This document shows, one piece after another, positions 1 to 8,002 of a stretch of 64,000 nucleotides of DNA; position 1 is the first letter of the stretch; each line of letters opens with the position of its first letter. The stretch comes from Streptomyces triticisoli (lineage in GTDB: Bacteria > Actinomycetota > Actinomycetes > Streptomycetales > Streptomycetaceae): positions 1-64,000 of the forward strand of contig NZ_QFDQ01000020.1 in NCBI RefSeq assembly GCF_003270085.1, in the 5' to 3' direction. The notes under the pieces were generated by a model. The model had not been told where the DNA came from, ran no database searches, and saw nothing but the letters and a program-made list of their open reading frames with translations. The position numbers and the translations under genes are program-made.

Positions 1-1488
1 GCCGAACGCGCCGAGGCGGCCGGCGCGCCGCGCGTGGCCGTCGTCGGGGGCGGCATCGCCGGGCTGACCGCGGCCACCGCGCTGGCCGAGCGCGGTGTAC
101 GGGTCACCCTGTACGAGCGCGAGGCCCAGCTCGGCGGACGGCTGGCCGGGTGGCCCACACGGCTGGCCGACGGTACGGCGGTGACGATGAGCCGTGGCTT
201 CCACGCCTTCTTCCGGCAGTACTACAACCTGCGCGCCCTGCTGCGCCGCACCGACCCGGCCCTGTCCCGCCTGACCGGCCTGCCCGACTACCCCCTGCGC
301 CATGCCGGCGGCCGGCAGGACAGCTTCCGGCGCGTGCCGCGCACACCGCCGCTGAGCGCGCTCGGGTTCGTGGCGCTGAGCGAGTCGTTCTCCCTGCGCG
401 GCCTGGCCCGGATGAACCCACGGGCGGCGCTGCCGCTGCTGGACGTGCGGGTGCCCGAGGTGTACGACCGGTTCGACCACGTCAGCGCGTACGACTTCCT
501 GGAGGCGGTCGGCTTCCCCACGGCGGCGCGGCACCTGGCCTTCGAGGTGTTCTCCCGCAGCTTCTTCGCCGATCCCCGGCAGCTGTCGGCCGCGGAGATG
601 GCGCTGATGTTCCACATCTACTTCCTCGGCTCGGCCGAAGGCCTGCTGTTCGACGTCCCCCGGGAACCGTTTCCGCAGGCGCTGTGGGACCCGCTCGCCG
701 AACGTCTGCGCCGGCTCGGCACGCGGGTGCGCACCGGCACCGCCGTGGAGGCGGTCGCGCTGCTGCCCGCGGGCGGCTTCACCGTGGCCGCCGCGAGCGG
801 CGAGGAGCCGTACGACGCGGTGGTCCTCGCCCTCGACCCGGCGGCCCTGCGCTCACTGGTGGCCCGCTCCGGCACTCTCGGCGACACCGGGTGGCGGGAG
901 CGCGTGGCGCGGCTGCGCACCGCCCTGCCCTTCCTGGTCTCCCGCCTGTGGCTGGACCGGCCCGTGCGCGCGGACCGGCCCGGCTTCCTCGGCACGAGCG
1001 GGTACGGCGCGCTGGACAACGTCAGTGTGCTCAGCGGCTGGGAGGGCGAGGCCGCCCGCTGGGCCGCCCGCACCGGCGGCTCGGTCGTGGAACTGCACGC
1101 CTACGCCCTGCCCGAGGACGCCGGCCGGACGACCACCGAGAAGGAGCTGCTCGGCGAACTGCACCGCCTCTATCCGGAGACGCGCCGGGCCGGGGTGGTC
1201 GACGCCCGCCACGAGTGGCGGGCCGACTGCCCCCTGTTCCCGGTCGGCGGGTACGCCGACCGGCCGACGGTGGGCACTCCCACGCCCGGCCTGGTCGTCG
1301 CGGGCGACATGGTCCGCACCGGCCTGCCGGTGGCGCTGATGGAACGGGCGGCCACCAGCGGCTTCCTCGCCGCCAACACCCTGCTGCCCCGCTGGGGGCT
1401 GCGGGGCCACGCCCTGTGGACGGTGCCCGTCCGGGGCCGCGGAGCCGCCCTGCGGTGGGCGGCGGCACGCGCCGGGGGCGGCGGGTGA
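1..1488 (+). CDS. crtU: Carotenoid desaturase/methyltransferase CrtU-type flavoprotein (5' end outside window)
   Basis: FAD-dependent amine-oxidase/phytoene-desaturase fold. The dinucleotide-binding motif VVGGGIAGLTAATALAERG sits at the start, followed by LYEREAQLGGRLAG, and the C-terminal FAD contact GLVVAGDMVRTGLPVALMERA is intact. The reading frame stays open back to base 1, so the true start is upstream and the gene is 5' truncated by the window edge. The pattern SRGFHAFFRQYYNLR with the long FYFLGSAEG-like middle section matches the Streptomyces CrtU group, which converts beta-carotene toward isorenieratene by desaturation and methyl migration. No other crt gene is visible here; they would lie to the left. 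A general carotenoid or squalene desaturase cannot be excluded. Confidence 0.75.
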   Translation, partial: AERAEAAGAPRVAVVGGGIAGLTAATALAERGVRVTLYEREAQLGGRLAGWPTRLADGTAVTMSRGFHAFFRQYYNLRALLRRTDPALSRLTGLPDYPLRHAGGRQDSFRRVPRTPPLSALGFVALSESFSLRGLARMNPRAALPLLDVRVPEVYDRFDHVSAYDFLEAVGFPTAARHLAFEVFSRSFFADPRQLSAAEMALMFHIYFLGSAEGLLFDVPREPFPQALWDPLAERLRRLGTRVRTGTAVEAVALLPAGGFTVAAASGEEPYDAVVLALDPAALRSLVARSGTLGDTGWRERVARLRTALPFLVSRLWLDRPVRADRPGFLGTSGYGALDNVSVLSGWEGEAARWAARTGGSVVELHAYALPEDAGRTTTEKELLGELHRLYPETRRAGVVDARHEWRADCPLFPVGGYADRPTVGTPTPGLVVAGDMVRTGLPVALMERAATSGFLAANTLLPRWGLRGHALWTVPVRGRGAALRWAAARAGGGG

Positions 1489-1500
1489 GAACGGGGCGGT

Positions 1501-1558
1501 CGGTGAGGGCGGGCGGGCCGGTGAGAGTGGACCGGTCGGTGAGAGTGGGCCGGCCGGT
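1501..1558. repeat. Short tandem repeat CGGTGAGAGTGGRCCGG
   Basis: Two near-identical units of about 17-18 bp (CGGTGAGAGTGGACCGG and CGGTGAGAGTGGGCCGG), preceded by a more diverged copy, lie directly after the crtU stop. They have no coding role on either strand. Confidence 0.5.
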
Positions 1559-1564
1559 CCGGAG

Positions 1565-1596
1565 GATCCCGCCCCGGGCCGGGCCGGGGCGGGATC
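1565..1596. terminator. Bidirectional terminator between crtU and pectate lyase
   Basis: A perfect 13-bp inverted repeat (1565-1577 with 1584-1596, arms GATCCCGCCCCGG/CCGGGGCGGGATC) with a 6-nt loop lies between the convergent ends of crtU and the pectate lyase gene. It can serve both strands. There is no U-tract, as is usual in Streptomyces. Confidence 0.75.
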
Positions 1597-1602
1597 GCGC
1601 GG

Positions 1603-3138
1603 TCAGCCGGCGTAGGTCTCGTACTCGGCGACCTTCGGGGTGCCGGTCGAGCCGGTGATCTCGAAGGTGATCTTCTTCAGCGAGGTCCGGGGGAAGCTGA
1701 TGACGCCCGCTCCGCTGCCGGAGGTGAGGACGGCGCCGTTGTCGGCGTTGACGACCCTCCAGGACCGGATGGCGCCCTCGGACCCTGCCGCCTCCCGGAT
1801 GTTGATCCTGGATACGGCGGTGGCGGAACCCCATTTGATCGAAATGGAACCGGTCGTGCCGGACGGCGACCAGAAGGTGCTCATGTTCCCGTCCCGCACG
1901 TTGCCGTAGCTCGTCCCGCTCGCCTTGCTGGAACCGTCGGAGTCGGCCCCCAGGCTCAGGTTGGTCCCGCCGGGCTGGGTCGGGGTGGGTGTCGGCGTGG
2001 GCGTCGGCGTGGGCGTGGGCGTCGGTGTCTGCGGCGAGCAGCTGCCGTCCGACACCCGCAGTCCCTTGTTGGCGCCCGCGGTCTGGCTCACGACGTTCGG
2101 CACGCAACTGGCCGCGTCGAGGCTGTAGGCGTACGGGATGCTGACGGTGGTGTTGGACTGCGGGTTGGGACCGGCGGGGTTGTTGTTGCTGCTGCGGCTG
2201 GACCAGGTCACGTTGTCGAAGGTGTTGCCGCTGACCTGCCAGTAACCGGCCGCGTCGGTGTAGAAGGTGCCCAGGACGTCCTTGGAGTCCTTGAAGTAGT
2301 TGTTGTCCACCTTGGCGCGGGCCCCGGCCCGGGAGTTGATGCCGGACTCGTTGAGCTTGACGTAGTAGTTGTTGTAGATGTGGGCGATGCCTCCGCGCAG
2401 CAGGGGCGCGCGGGAGTCGATGTTCTGGTACAGGTTGTGGTGGAACGTGACGAAGCCGTTCGAGAGGTCGCTCTCACTGGAGCCGATGAGGCCGCCACGG
2501 CCGGAGTTGCGCAGGATGCTGTAGGACAGGGTCACGTACTGGGTGTTGTTCTTCATGTCGAAGAGCCCGTCGAACCCTTCCGACTCCCCGCCCGACGCCT
2601 CCAGGGTGACGTGGTCGACCCAGACGTTGCGGACGTTGCTCTCCATGCCGATGGCGTCACCGCCGTTGGACGTGGGCGAGCCGGACTTCTTGACGTTCCG
2701 GACGGTCACGTTCTGGATGATGATGTTGCGGGCCTCGCGCAGGTGGATGCCGACCTGGTCGAAGACGGCTCCGTTGCCGACACCGACGATCGTCACGTTG
2801 CTGATCTGCTTGAGCTCGATCACACCGTCGGCGGTGTTGCAGCTGCCGCCCGACACCTTGCTGGTGTTGCCGTGGTTGATGGTCCCCTCGACCTGAATGG
2901 TGATCGGGGTGCTGCTGCTGGCCCGGCCGCACAGGGCCGCGTGGATCGCGGTCCCGGTGGTGGCGCGCACCGTCTGCCCGCCGGCGCCGCCGGTGGTCCC
3001 GCCGTTCTGGGTGGCGTAGCCGGTGGCGCCGGTGGCGGCCGCCGACGCCGGCGCCACCGACAGGGCCACACCGGTCCCGGCCGCCAGGGCCATCGTGGCC
3101 AGCGCCGCGTAAAGCCGCTGCCTGACAGGTCGTCTCAT
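1603..3138 (-). CDS. Secreted pectate lyase (PL1 family) with discoidin-like C-terminal domain
   Basis: Extracellular enzyme of 511 residues predicted to cleave polygalacturonate by beta-elimination. A Sec signal peptide occupies residues 1-34 (RRPVRQRLYAA, hydrophobic core, ending ASA). The PL1 parallel beta-helix covers about residues 40-350 and shows WVDHVTLEASGGESEGFDGL, where the PL1 vWiDHc/Dg calcium-site residues sit, and later VTFHHNLYQNIDSRAPLLR, the family's HHN....R.P catalytic-arginine motif. A (PT)n linker at about residues 371-389 joins it to a C-terminal F5/8 type C (discoidin-like) carbohydrate-binding domain starting near NLSLGADSDGSSKASG. The start ATG has AGGAGAAGACG ahead of it. 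It forms a single-gene unit, probably controlled by the palindrome upstream. Confidence 0.9.
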   Translation of the reverse strand: MRRPVRQRLYAALATMALAAGTGVALSVAPASAAATGATGYATQNGGTTGGAGGQTVRATTGTAIHAALCGRASSSTPITIQVEGTINHGNTSKVSGGSCNTADGVIELKQISNVTIVGVGNGAVFDQVGIHLREARNIIIQNVTVRNVKKSGSPTSNGGDAIGMESNVRNVWVDHVTLEASGGESEGFDGLFDMKNNTQYVTLSYSILRNSGRGGLIGSSESDLSNGFVTFHHNLYQNIDSRAPLLRGGIAHIYNNYYVKLNESGINSRAGARAKVDNNYFKDSKDVLGTFYTDAAGYWQVSGNTFDNVTWSSRSSNNNPAGPNPQSNTTVSIPYAYSLDAASCVPNVVSQTAGANKGLRVSDGSCSPQTPTPTPTPTPTPTPTPTQPGGTNLSLGADSDGSSKASGTSYGNVRDGNMSTFWSPSGTTGSISIKWGSATAVSRINIREAAGSEGAIRSWRVVNADNGAVLTSGSGAGVISFPRTSLKKITFEITGSTGTPKVAEYETYAG

Positions 3139-3258
3139 CGTCTTCTCCTCGTGGGGCTTCGCATTCCAGGTGTTGCCTGCCGCTGCGTACCGTGGTCGTG
3201 CCGACGTGCCGGAGTGCCGTCGGTGCTGCCGAAGCTGGAACGGGCTCGCACACGACGG

Positions 3259-3272
3259 AGAAAGCGCTTTCT
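3259..3272 (-). promoter_or_regulatory. LacI-type operator upstream of pectate lyase
   Basis: A perfect 14-bp palindrome AGAAAGCGCTTTCT lies 121 bp upstream of the pectate lyase start. A GAAAGCGCTTTC core with a central CG is the classical LacI/GalR-family operator shape. No LacI regulator gene is in the window, so the regulator would act from elsewhere. Confidence 0.6.
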
Positions 3273-3413
3273 GTCCGCAGAGGGTAAGGGGGCTTCCGTC
3301 GTACTGACAAGGCCCTTGCCGTTTACGGGAGTTGGGCTGTCGTCCCGCACGGGTGGGCGTACCTTCGTGCCGTACGCCGAAAGCCGGACAGCGAAAGTGG
3401 AAGGACCGACCGC

Positions 3414-4016
3414 GTGACCAGCCGTGTTACCCTCATCTCGCCGGCGACCACCCCCTCCCTGCGGCGGGCCCGTTTCGACGACGGCGACTCGCTCGACGCC
3501 GGCGGAGCGGCACGGGCCGGAGCCGCGGCCGGGCACCTGCCCACCACCGGACGCACCCTCGCCTCCCCCACCACACGCTGCCGGGAGACGGCCACGGCCC
3601 TCGGCCTCACCGCCTCGGAGGAAACGGAGCTCGCCGGCCTGGACGTGGGCCGGTGGCGGGGCCGGACGCTGGAGGAGGTCGGCATGGCCGAACCGGAAGC
3701 GATGGCCCGCTGGCTGGCCGATCCGAGCGCGGCCCCGCACGGCGGCGAATCGGTGCGCGACCTGCGTGAGCGGGTCGCACGGTGGCTGAAAACGTACGGC
3801 CACGCCGACGGCCGGACGATCGCCGTGGTCGAGCCGGAGGTGGTCCGGGCGGTGGCGGTGAACGTCCTGAACGCACCTGCAACCGCTTTCTGGCGTCTCG
3901 ACGTCCCACCGCTCACGGCGACGGAGCTCACCGGCCGGTCCGGCCGCTGGAACCTGCGGCTCGGACGCCCCCTCGGGGACGTGCCAGGCCACCTCGTGAT
4001 GCCCCGGGAAGGGTAA
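3414..4016 (+). CDS. Histidine-phosphatase-fold protein lacking both catalytic histidines
   Basis: A 200-residue protein with the phosphoglycerate-mutase-like layout: an N-terminal strand, SPTTRCRETATALGL (the R..T...L of the second motif), LDVGRWRGRTLEEV (the E/G-x-W/G loop), and HGGESVRDLRERVARWL, all typical of CobC-like phosphatases. The catalytic RHG motif is replaced by SPATTPSLRRARF, and the second histidine motif (normally SHG..IR) reads VEPEVVRA, so neither phospho-accepting histidine is present. It faces the cbtB-cbtA operon tail to tail, and the two are separated by a terminator. I infer a non-catalytic role linked to cobalt or cobalamin. GTG start at 3414; the function is not known to me. 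Confidence 0.8.
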   Translation: MTSRVTLISPATTPSLRRARFDDGDSLDAGGAARAGAAAGHLPTTGRTLASPTTRCRETATALGLTASEETELAGLDVGRWRGRTLEEVGMAEPEAMARWLADPSAAPHGGESVRDLRERVARWLKTYGHADGRTIAVVEPEVVRAVAVNVLNAPATAFWRLDVPPLTATELTGRSGRWNLRLGRPLGDVPGHLVMPREG

Positions 4017-4046
4017 AGGGCCCCTCGGAAGGTTCCGAGGGGCCCT
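4017..4046. terminator. Bidirectional terminator between the phosphatase-like gene and cbtA
   Basis: A perfect 14-bp stem (4017-4030 with 4033-4046, arm AGGGCCCCTCGGAA) with a 2-nt apparent loop sits directly after the phosphatase-like stop codon and just before the end of cbtA on the opposite strand. Confidence 0.8.
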
Positions 4047-4070
4047 CCAGCTCTCTGAAGGCTGAAGGAA

Positions 4071-4847
4071 TCAGCGCGCGGCCGTCACCGCCCGCCCCGA
4101 CGGGGAGGGCGCGGGCCCCGGCGACAGCAGTCGCTGGGCCAGTTCGCCGAAGAACAGGCCGAAGGCCGCCCACTGGGTGACCTGGATGGCCAGGGCCGAG
4201 AGACGGAACCGCCACAACAGGGTGGCCGGGAAGTCCTTCGGCACCTCGTTGACGACCGGCAGGAAGGCGTACGCCGGCCCGATCACGACGGCGAAGGCGG
4301 CCACCGCGACCACCGTCGCGTACCAGGTGCCCAGCGTGGGCGCGAGCCGCTTGCCCAGGAGGGTGACGGCGATCGCGAGGAGCACGCTGAGCAGCATCAT
4401 CAGGAAGTACAGGGCCGTTCGCCTGCCGATGGTGTCCCCTTCACCGACCGCCGGCGGATTGGCCGGGTACTTCAGGAACGGCACGACGTACACGGCCGGC
4501 AGCGCGCAGCCGGACAGCAGCAGCGCGGTCGCCCGCGGGGAGAAGCGGCCCACACGGCCCAGCGCGAAGCAGAAGGCGAGCGCGGCGATGCCGCCGAAGG
4601 CGACCCCGTGGAGCAGGACGCCGGTGGCCAGCCCGGCGGTGGACTGCAGGGAACGGGAGACGACTTCCACCTCGTGCTCGTGGGAGTGCCCATGGGCGCT
4701 CCCAGGGGAATGCGCCTCCTCCAGTCCGATCGCCTTGTCGACGTACGGCTCACCGAGGAAGTAGGCGACGACGAGGGCGAGCACACCGGCGGCCAGGCCG
4801 GCGAGCATGCCCCGCACCAGGAGGTTCCTTACCGTTGCGGAGTTCAT
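4071..4847 (-). CDS. cbtA: CbtA family cobalt transporter subunit
   Basis: A 258-residue membrane protein starting MNSATVRNLLVRGMLAGLAAG, with about five to six hydrophobic segments. A periplasmic-side histidine-rich loop (HSPGSAHGHSHEHE, about residues 45-58) looks like a metal ligand patch. This is the CbtA architecture described from comparative genomics of B12-regulated cobalt uptake. It lies 21 bp downstream of cbtB in the same direction and is therefore co-transcribed under the cobalamin riboswitch. The transport role is established by genomic context for the family; nothing here shows specificity beyond the His loop and the riboswitch. Confidence 0.88.
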   Translation of the reverse strand: MNSATVRNLLVRGMLAGLAAGVLALVVAYFLGEPYVDKAIGLEEAHSPGSAHGHSHEHEVEVVSRSLQSTAGLATGVLLHGVAFGGIAALAFCFALGRVGRFSPRATALLLSGCALPAVYVVPFLKYPANPPAVGEGDTIGRRTALYFLMMLLSVLLAIAVTLLGKRLAPTLGTWYATVVAVAAFAVVIGPAYAFLPVVNEVPKDFPATLLWRFRLSALAIQVTQWAAFGLFFGELAQRLLSPGPAPSPSGRAVTAAR

Positions 4848-4868
4848 GAGCGTACGGCGCCCCTCGCG

Positions 4869-5090
4869 TCAGTGGCAGGGGAAGCCGAGCAGGTGGCGGG
4901 CGTCGTGCACCCACTCGTGGACGCCCGTGCCGCTGAACACGGAGGTGGCGCCCTGCTCGGCGCCGACGAAGTACAGCAGGACCAGCATGAGAACGCCGAA
5001 GAAGACCGCCCAGGGAGCTATGGCCCCCAGCGGCAGCGTGGCGGGAACGGCGGGGGTGGCGGCTGTCGGCTGGGCGACGGTCTGCGCCAT
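4869..5090 (-). CDS. cbtB: CbtB family small cobalt transporter subunit
   Basis: A 73-residue protein, MAQTVAQPTAATPAV..., with one transmembrane helix (WAVFFGVLMLVLLYFVG) and a C-terminal histidine motif (HEWVHDARHLLGFPCH). This is the CbtB signature: a single-span membrane subunit with a conserved C-terminal metal-binding histidine tail. The ATG at 5090 is chosen because GGAGGAGG lies 6-8 bases upstream. The longer in-frame extension to 5162 would run through the riboswitch expression platform. First gene of cbtB-cbtA. Confidence 0.88.
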   Translation of the reverse strand: MAQTVAQPTAATPAVPATLPLGAIAPWAVFFGVLMLVLLYFVGAEQGATSVFSGTGVHEWVHDARHLLGFPCH

Positions 5091-5094
5091 GGCA

Positions 5095-5113
5095 GAACCT
5101 CCTCCGGGAGTTC
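5095..5113 (-). promoter_or_regulatory. Shine-Dalgarno-sequestering hairpin of cbtB
   Basis: On the transcript the sequence GAACTCC-cgga-GGAGGTTC folds back on itself and hides the GGAGGAGG ribosome-binding site of cbtB. It lies directly downstream of the cobalamin aptamer, so it is the likely expression platform and points to translational control. Confidence 0.55.
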
Positions 5114-5137
5114 GCGTCCCATCTCGGTGGTGCACAG

Positions 5138-5244
5138 GACGACGGCCCCGGGTCTGACTCACAAGCCTTCCCTCTTACGGGAGTTGCTCGCTCACAGTGG
5201 CGCGACCGTGCCGGATTCCCACCGGCTTCCGTCATACCGTCGTC
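5138..5244 (-). promoter_or_regulatory. Cobalamin riboswitch controlling cbtBA
   Basis: The minus strand carries the hallmark core of the B12 aptamer: GAAGCCGGTGGGAATCCGGC, then ACGGTCGCGCCACTGT (the conserved GCCACTG element), and then GTGAGTCAGACCCGG in place of the conserved aGtCAGgAtACC strand. An 8-bp P1 helix closes it (GACGACGG, 5237-5244, with CCGTCGTC, 5138-5145). It sits 48 nt upstream of cbtB. Binding of adenosylcobalamin or a related corrinoid is expected to shut down cobalt uptake. Confidence 0.9.
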
Positions 5245-5481
5245 GATACCGGCTCGACGGTACCGCGCACCGCCCCCACGGCCAAGACCGCCCCCTCGGG
5301 GGCACCCACGATCCCCGACGAGTGCGACGCAGGGCCCACTTCGGGCACCTTGAGACGGACCCGACGTCACAACGGACGTGGCACGGACACGCCTGCCGGG
5401 CCTGCACCGGTGGGCTGATCCGTGTGCTCGCGGGGGTTCGGGGTCGGTGGGGCAGAGGGTCTTGGTGTGCGTCGCGCTTGG
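5245..5481. other. Intergenic stretch between the riboswitch and the response regulator gene
   Basis: No ORF with coding character on either strand. It should contain the cbtBA promoter (minus strand, upstream of 5244) and the 3' end of the two-component operon, but I see no convincing -35/-10 pair or terminator hairpin. Confidence 0.4.
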
Positions 5482-6144
5482 TCAAGAGGTGCGTGGGGCC
5501 ACCAGGCCGGATTCGTAGGCGAGGATCACGAGTTGTGCCCGGTCACGGGCGTGGAGCTTGGCCATGGCCCGGTTGATGTGGGTTTTCGCGGTCAGCGGGC
5601 TGATCACCATGCGGTCGGCGATCTCGTCGTTGGACAGGCCCCGCGCGACCAGGACGACAGCCTCGCGTTCGCGGGTGGTCAGCTCCTCCAGCCCCGTGTC
5701 GGGGTCGGTGGGGAGCGGCTGGGTGACGTACCGGTTGATCAGCTTGCGGGTGATCGAGGGTGCCAGCAGGGCATCGCCACGAGCGGCGACGCGTACGGCG
5801 TGCAGGAAGTCTTCCGGCACGACGTCCTTGACCAGGAATCCGGCGGCGCCGGCGCGCAGCGCTTCGAAGACGTATTCGTCCAGGCCGTAGTTGGTCAGGA
5901 TGACGACGTGCACCCCGGCCAGGGCCGGGTCCGCGGCGATGCGCCGGGTCGCCTCGATGCCGTCGAGGACCGGCATCCGGATGTCGACGAGCGCGACATC
6001 GGGCAGGTGCTCTTTGGCGAGTTCCAGCCCCTCGCTGCCGTCGGCGGCCTCGGCCACCACCTCGATGTCGTCCTCGAGATCGAGAAGGGCGCGGAATCCG
6101 CTGCGGATGAGCGGCTGGTCGTCGACCAGCAGGACACGGATCAC
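5482..6144 (-). CDS. NarL/FixJ family response regulator
   Basis: A 220-residue regulator. The receiver domain starts MIRVLLVDDQPLIRSG, with phospho-acceptor Asp54 in VALVDIRMP and the Lys of FLVKD. A C-terminal LuxR-type helix-turn-helix follows (LTTREREAVVLVARGLSNDEIADRM..., about residues 154-212). The GTG start at 6144 overlaps the TGA stop of the kinase gene by four bases (GTGA), so the pair is translationally coupled. The signal and regulon are unknown; neighbouring genes give no clue. Confidence 0.92.
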   Translation of the reverse strand: MIRVLLVDDQPLIRSGFRALLDLEDDIEVVAEAADGSEGLELAKEHLPDVALVDIRMPVLDGIEATRRIAADPALAGVHVVILTNYGLDEYVFEALRAGAAGFLVKDVVPEDFLHAVRVAARGDALLAPSITRKLINRYVTQPLPTDPDTGLEELTTREREAVVLVARGLSNDEIADRMVISPLTAKTHINRAMAKLHARDRAQLVILAYESGLVAPRTS

Positions 6145-7268
6145 GACGTCCGGTCCACGGGGAGCTCGGCCTGGACGGTGAAGCCGCCTTCTCCGCGTGG
6201 TTCGGCACGCAGCCGGCCGCCGAGGGCGGTGACGCGTTCGCGCATGCCGAGCAGTCCGAGGCCGGGTACCGGGGCGGTGGCCGGCGTCGCCTTGCCGTCG
6301 TCGTCGACGCGTATCGCGAGGGTGTCCGGACGGCAGTCGATCCGGACCGACGCCGTGGCCGCGTCCGCGTGCCGGGCGACGTTGGTGAGCGACTCCTGAA
6401 CGATCCGGTAGACGGTCCGGTCCACCGCGGCCGGCACGTCGTGCCGCTGTCCCTCGATCGTCAGCGTCGCGTCCAGGCCGAACGTACGGGCCCGCTCCAC
6501 CAGTTCCGGGACGTCGTCGAGCCCGCGCGGCGGGACCGTGTCGTCGTCGCGCAGCGCCTCCAGCGTCGCGCGCAGCTCCCGGCTCGCCTCGCGCCCGGCC
6601 TCCTGGATCGCCAGCAGGGAAGGCGGCACCTGTTCGCCCCGCCTGCGGGCCACGTGCACGGCGACCTCCGCCTGCACCTTGATGACCGAGATCTGGTGGG
6701 TGAGCGAGTCGTGCAGTTCCCGGGCGATACGGAGCCGTTCCTCGTCGGCGCGGCGCCGCGCGGTCTCCTCCCGGGTGCGCTCGGCCTCGTCCGCCCGCCG
6801 CTCGGCCTGCCGCAGCGCCTCTCCCGCGGCGCCGGCCGCGATCAGCCAGGCGATTTGGAGGGCGCCTCGGGCCTGCGCGAACGCCTCGCCCGTGTCGTGC
6901 AGTCCCGAGGCCAGGGCCGCGAGCGGGAGCAGGGCCAGCACGACCACGCTCGCCGCCACCGTGACGGTGCGGTGTCCCGCCCGTACGGCCGCGTACACCG
7001 CGAACAGGTAGGCGACGGCGGGCACGTCGAAACCGGCCGCCTGGTACCCCACCGCGCACAGCCCGGTGACGGCCAGGACGGCAACCGGAGCCCGGCGGCG
7101 TGCGCCCAGCGCCAGCCCGCCGATCGTCAGCAGCGCGTACCCGAGCAGGGCGAGGCCCGTGCCGGGACGCTGTCCGGACAGCCCTGTGACCAGGAGCGCC
7201 GCCGCCACGCCGACAGCGATGACCCAGTCTCCGAACCGGGCCCGGACACCGGACTCACCTGCACTCAT
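6141..7268 (-). CDS. Sensor histidine kinase (HisKA_3 type)
   Basis: A 375-residue membrane kinase. About four to five transmembrane segments lie in residues 15-150 with almost no extracytoplasmic loop, suggesting intramembrane sensing. A coiled-coil linker rich in Glu/Arg (QAERRADEAERTREETARRR) leads to the HisKA_3 dimerisation motif RIARELHDSLTHQI, with His186 as phosphorylation site. The HATPase_c domain follows (QESLTNVARHA N-box; VPGLGLLGMRERVTALGG G-box). First gene of the pair with the overlapping NarL-type regulator. Confidence 0.92.
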   Translation of the reverse strand: MSAGESGVRARFGDWVIAVGVAAALLVTGLSGQRPGTGLALLGYALLTIGGLALGARRRAPVAVLAVTGLCAVGYQAAGFDVPAVAYLFAVYAAVRAGHRTVTVAASVVVLALLPLAALASGLHDTGEAFAQARGALQIAWLIAAGAAGEALRQAERRADEAERTREETARRRADEERLRIARELHDSLTHQISVIKVQAEVAVHVARRRGEQVPPSLLAIQEAGREASRELRATLEALRDDDTVPPRGLDDVPELVERARTFGLDATLTIEGQRHDVPAAVDRTVYRIVQESLTNVARHADAATASVRIDCRPDTLAIRVDDDGKATPATAPVPGLGLLGMRERVTALGGRLRAEPRGEGGFTVQAELPVDRTS

Positions 7269-7488
7269 GCGCGCACCCTAGCTGGCTGCCACCGCGGGCG
7301 AGTCCCCCTCGTGAACGAGCGGCCGACTACCGCACACGCAGTACCTTCGCGCCTCCTGCGGCACCCGTGGCAGCCGGATGCGGCACCGGCGGCAGTGCGA
7401 AGTGTCCGCGTCCGCCGGACGACCGTGGGTGGGGCCGGCGGGCATGCTCGGGTGACGCCCAGTCGCGGGAAGAGAAGGAGTACCTCGA

Positions 7489-7947
7489 ATGTCCGTTCAT
7501 CGCCTGCTTGCCGCCTCCGCGGCCGCCGTACTCGGAGGCATCGGGCTTGCCGCACCGGCGGCCGCGCATGTCTCGGCGCAGTCGGCCGCCGTCGACGCCT
7601 ACAGCCTGACCACCGGGCGACTGGTGGGCACCACGGCCGCGCTCGTGGCGCTGGCCGGCGTGGTCATCGGCGGGCTGGCTCTGGCCCGCCCCGCCGGCCC
7701 TACCGGCACCGGCACCGGCACCGGCACCGGCACCGGCACCGGCACCGGCAACAGGCGAAGCAGGGCCATCGCGGCCATGGTCGCGGGGCTGGTCGGTCTG
7801 GTCATCGGCGCGCTGAACCTGACCGTCGCCGACGGTGGTCCCGGCACCGGCAACGGAGTGGTCGGTGGCGCCTCGGCCCTGGTACTGGGGCTGATCGCCG
7901 CAGTCTGCGGCTGGCTGGCCCTGGCCCGCTCCCGCCGCACCGGCTGA
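7489..7947 (+). CDS. DUF6223-like small membrane protein with Gly-Thr repeat
   Basis: A 152-residue protein with a signal peptide (MSVHRLLAASAAAVLGGIGLAAPAAA) and three further hydrophobic helices. Between the first and second helices lies a GTGTGT... loop made by seven exact copies of the hexamer GGCACC (7705-7746). AGGAG precedes the ATG. Layout and sequence resemble the DUF6223 family of unknown function. Repeat number could vary by slippage in 6-bp steps without breaking the frame. No functional prediction. Confidence 0.7.
   Translation: MSVHRLLAASAAAVLGGIGLAAPAAAHVSAQSAAVDAYSLTTGRLVGTTAALVALAGVVIGGLALARPAGPTGTGTGTGTGTGTGTGNRRSRAIAAMVAGLVGLVIGALNLTVADGGPGTGNGVVGGASALVLGLIAAVCGWLALARSRRTG
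7705..7746 (+). repeat. Hexanucleotide microsatellite (GGCACC)7
   Basis: Seven perfect tandem copies of GGCACC inside the DUF6223-like gene encode a Gly-Thr loop. The unit length is a multiple of three, so copy-number change keeps the frame. Confidence 0.9.
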
Positions 7948-8002
7948 CTCCCGGACCAAGGACTGCACGACGGCCCGTCCCGCTCCCACGACCAGGACCC
8001 GC

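Noticed and set aside
1979..2033. GTGGGCGTCGGC-type repeat that might look like a regulatory satellite
   Set aside because: It is simply the coding sequence of the (Pro-Thr)n linker in the pectate lyase.
3305..3395. Segment resembling part of the cobalamin riboswitch (shares ACTCCCGTAA and a GTCAGTAC word with the cbtB element)
   Set aside because: The invariant GCCACTG core and a closing P1 helix are missing, and the downstream gene on that strand is a pectate lyase.
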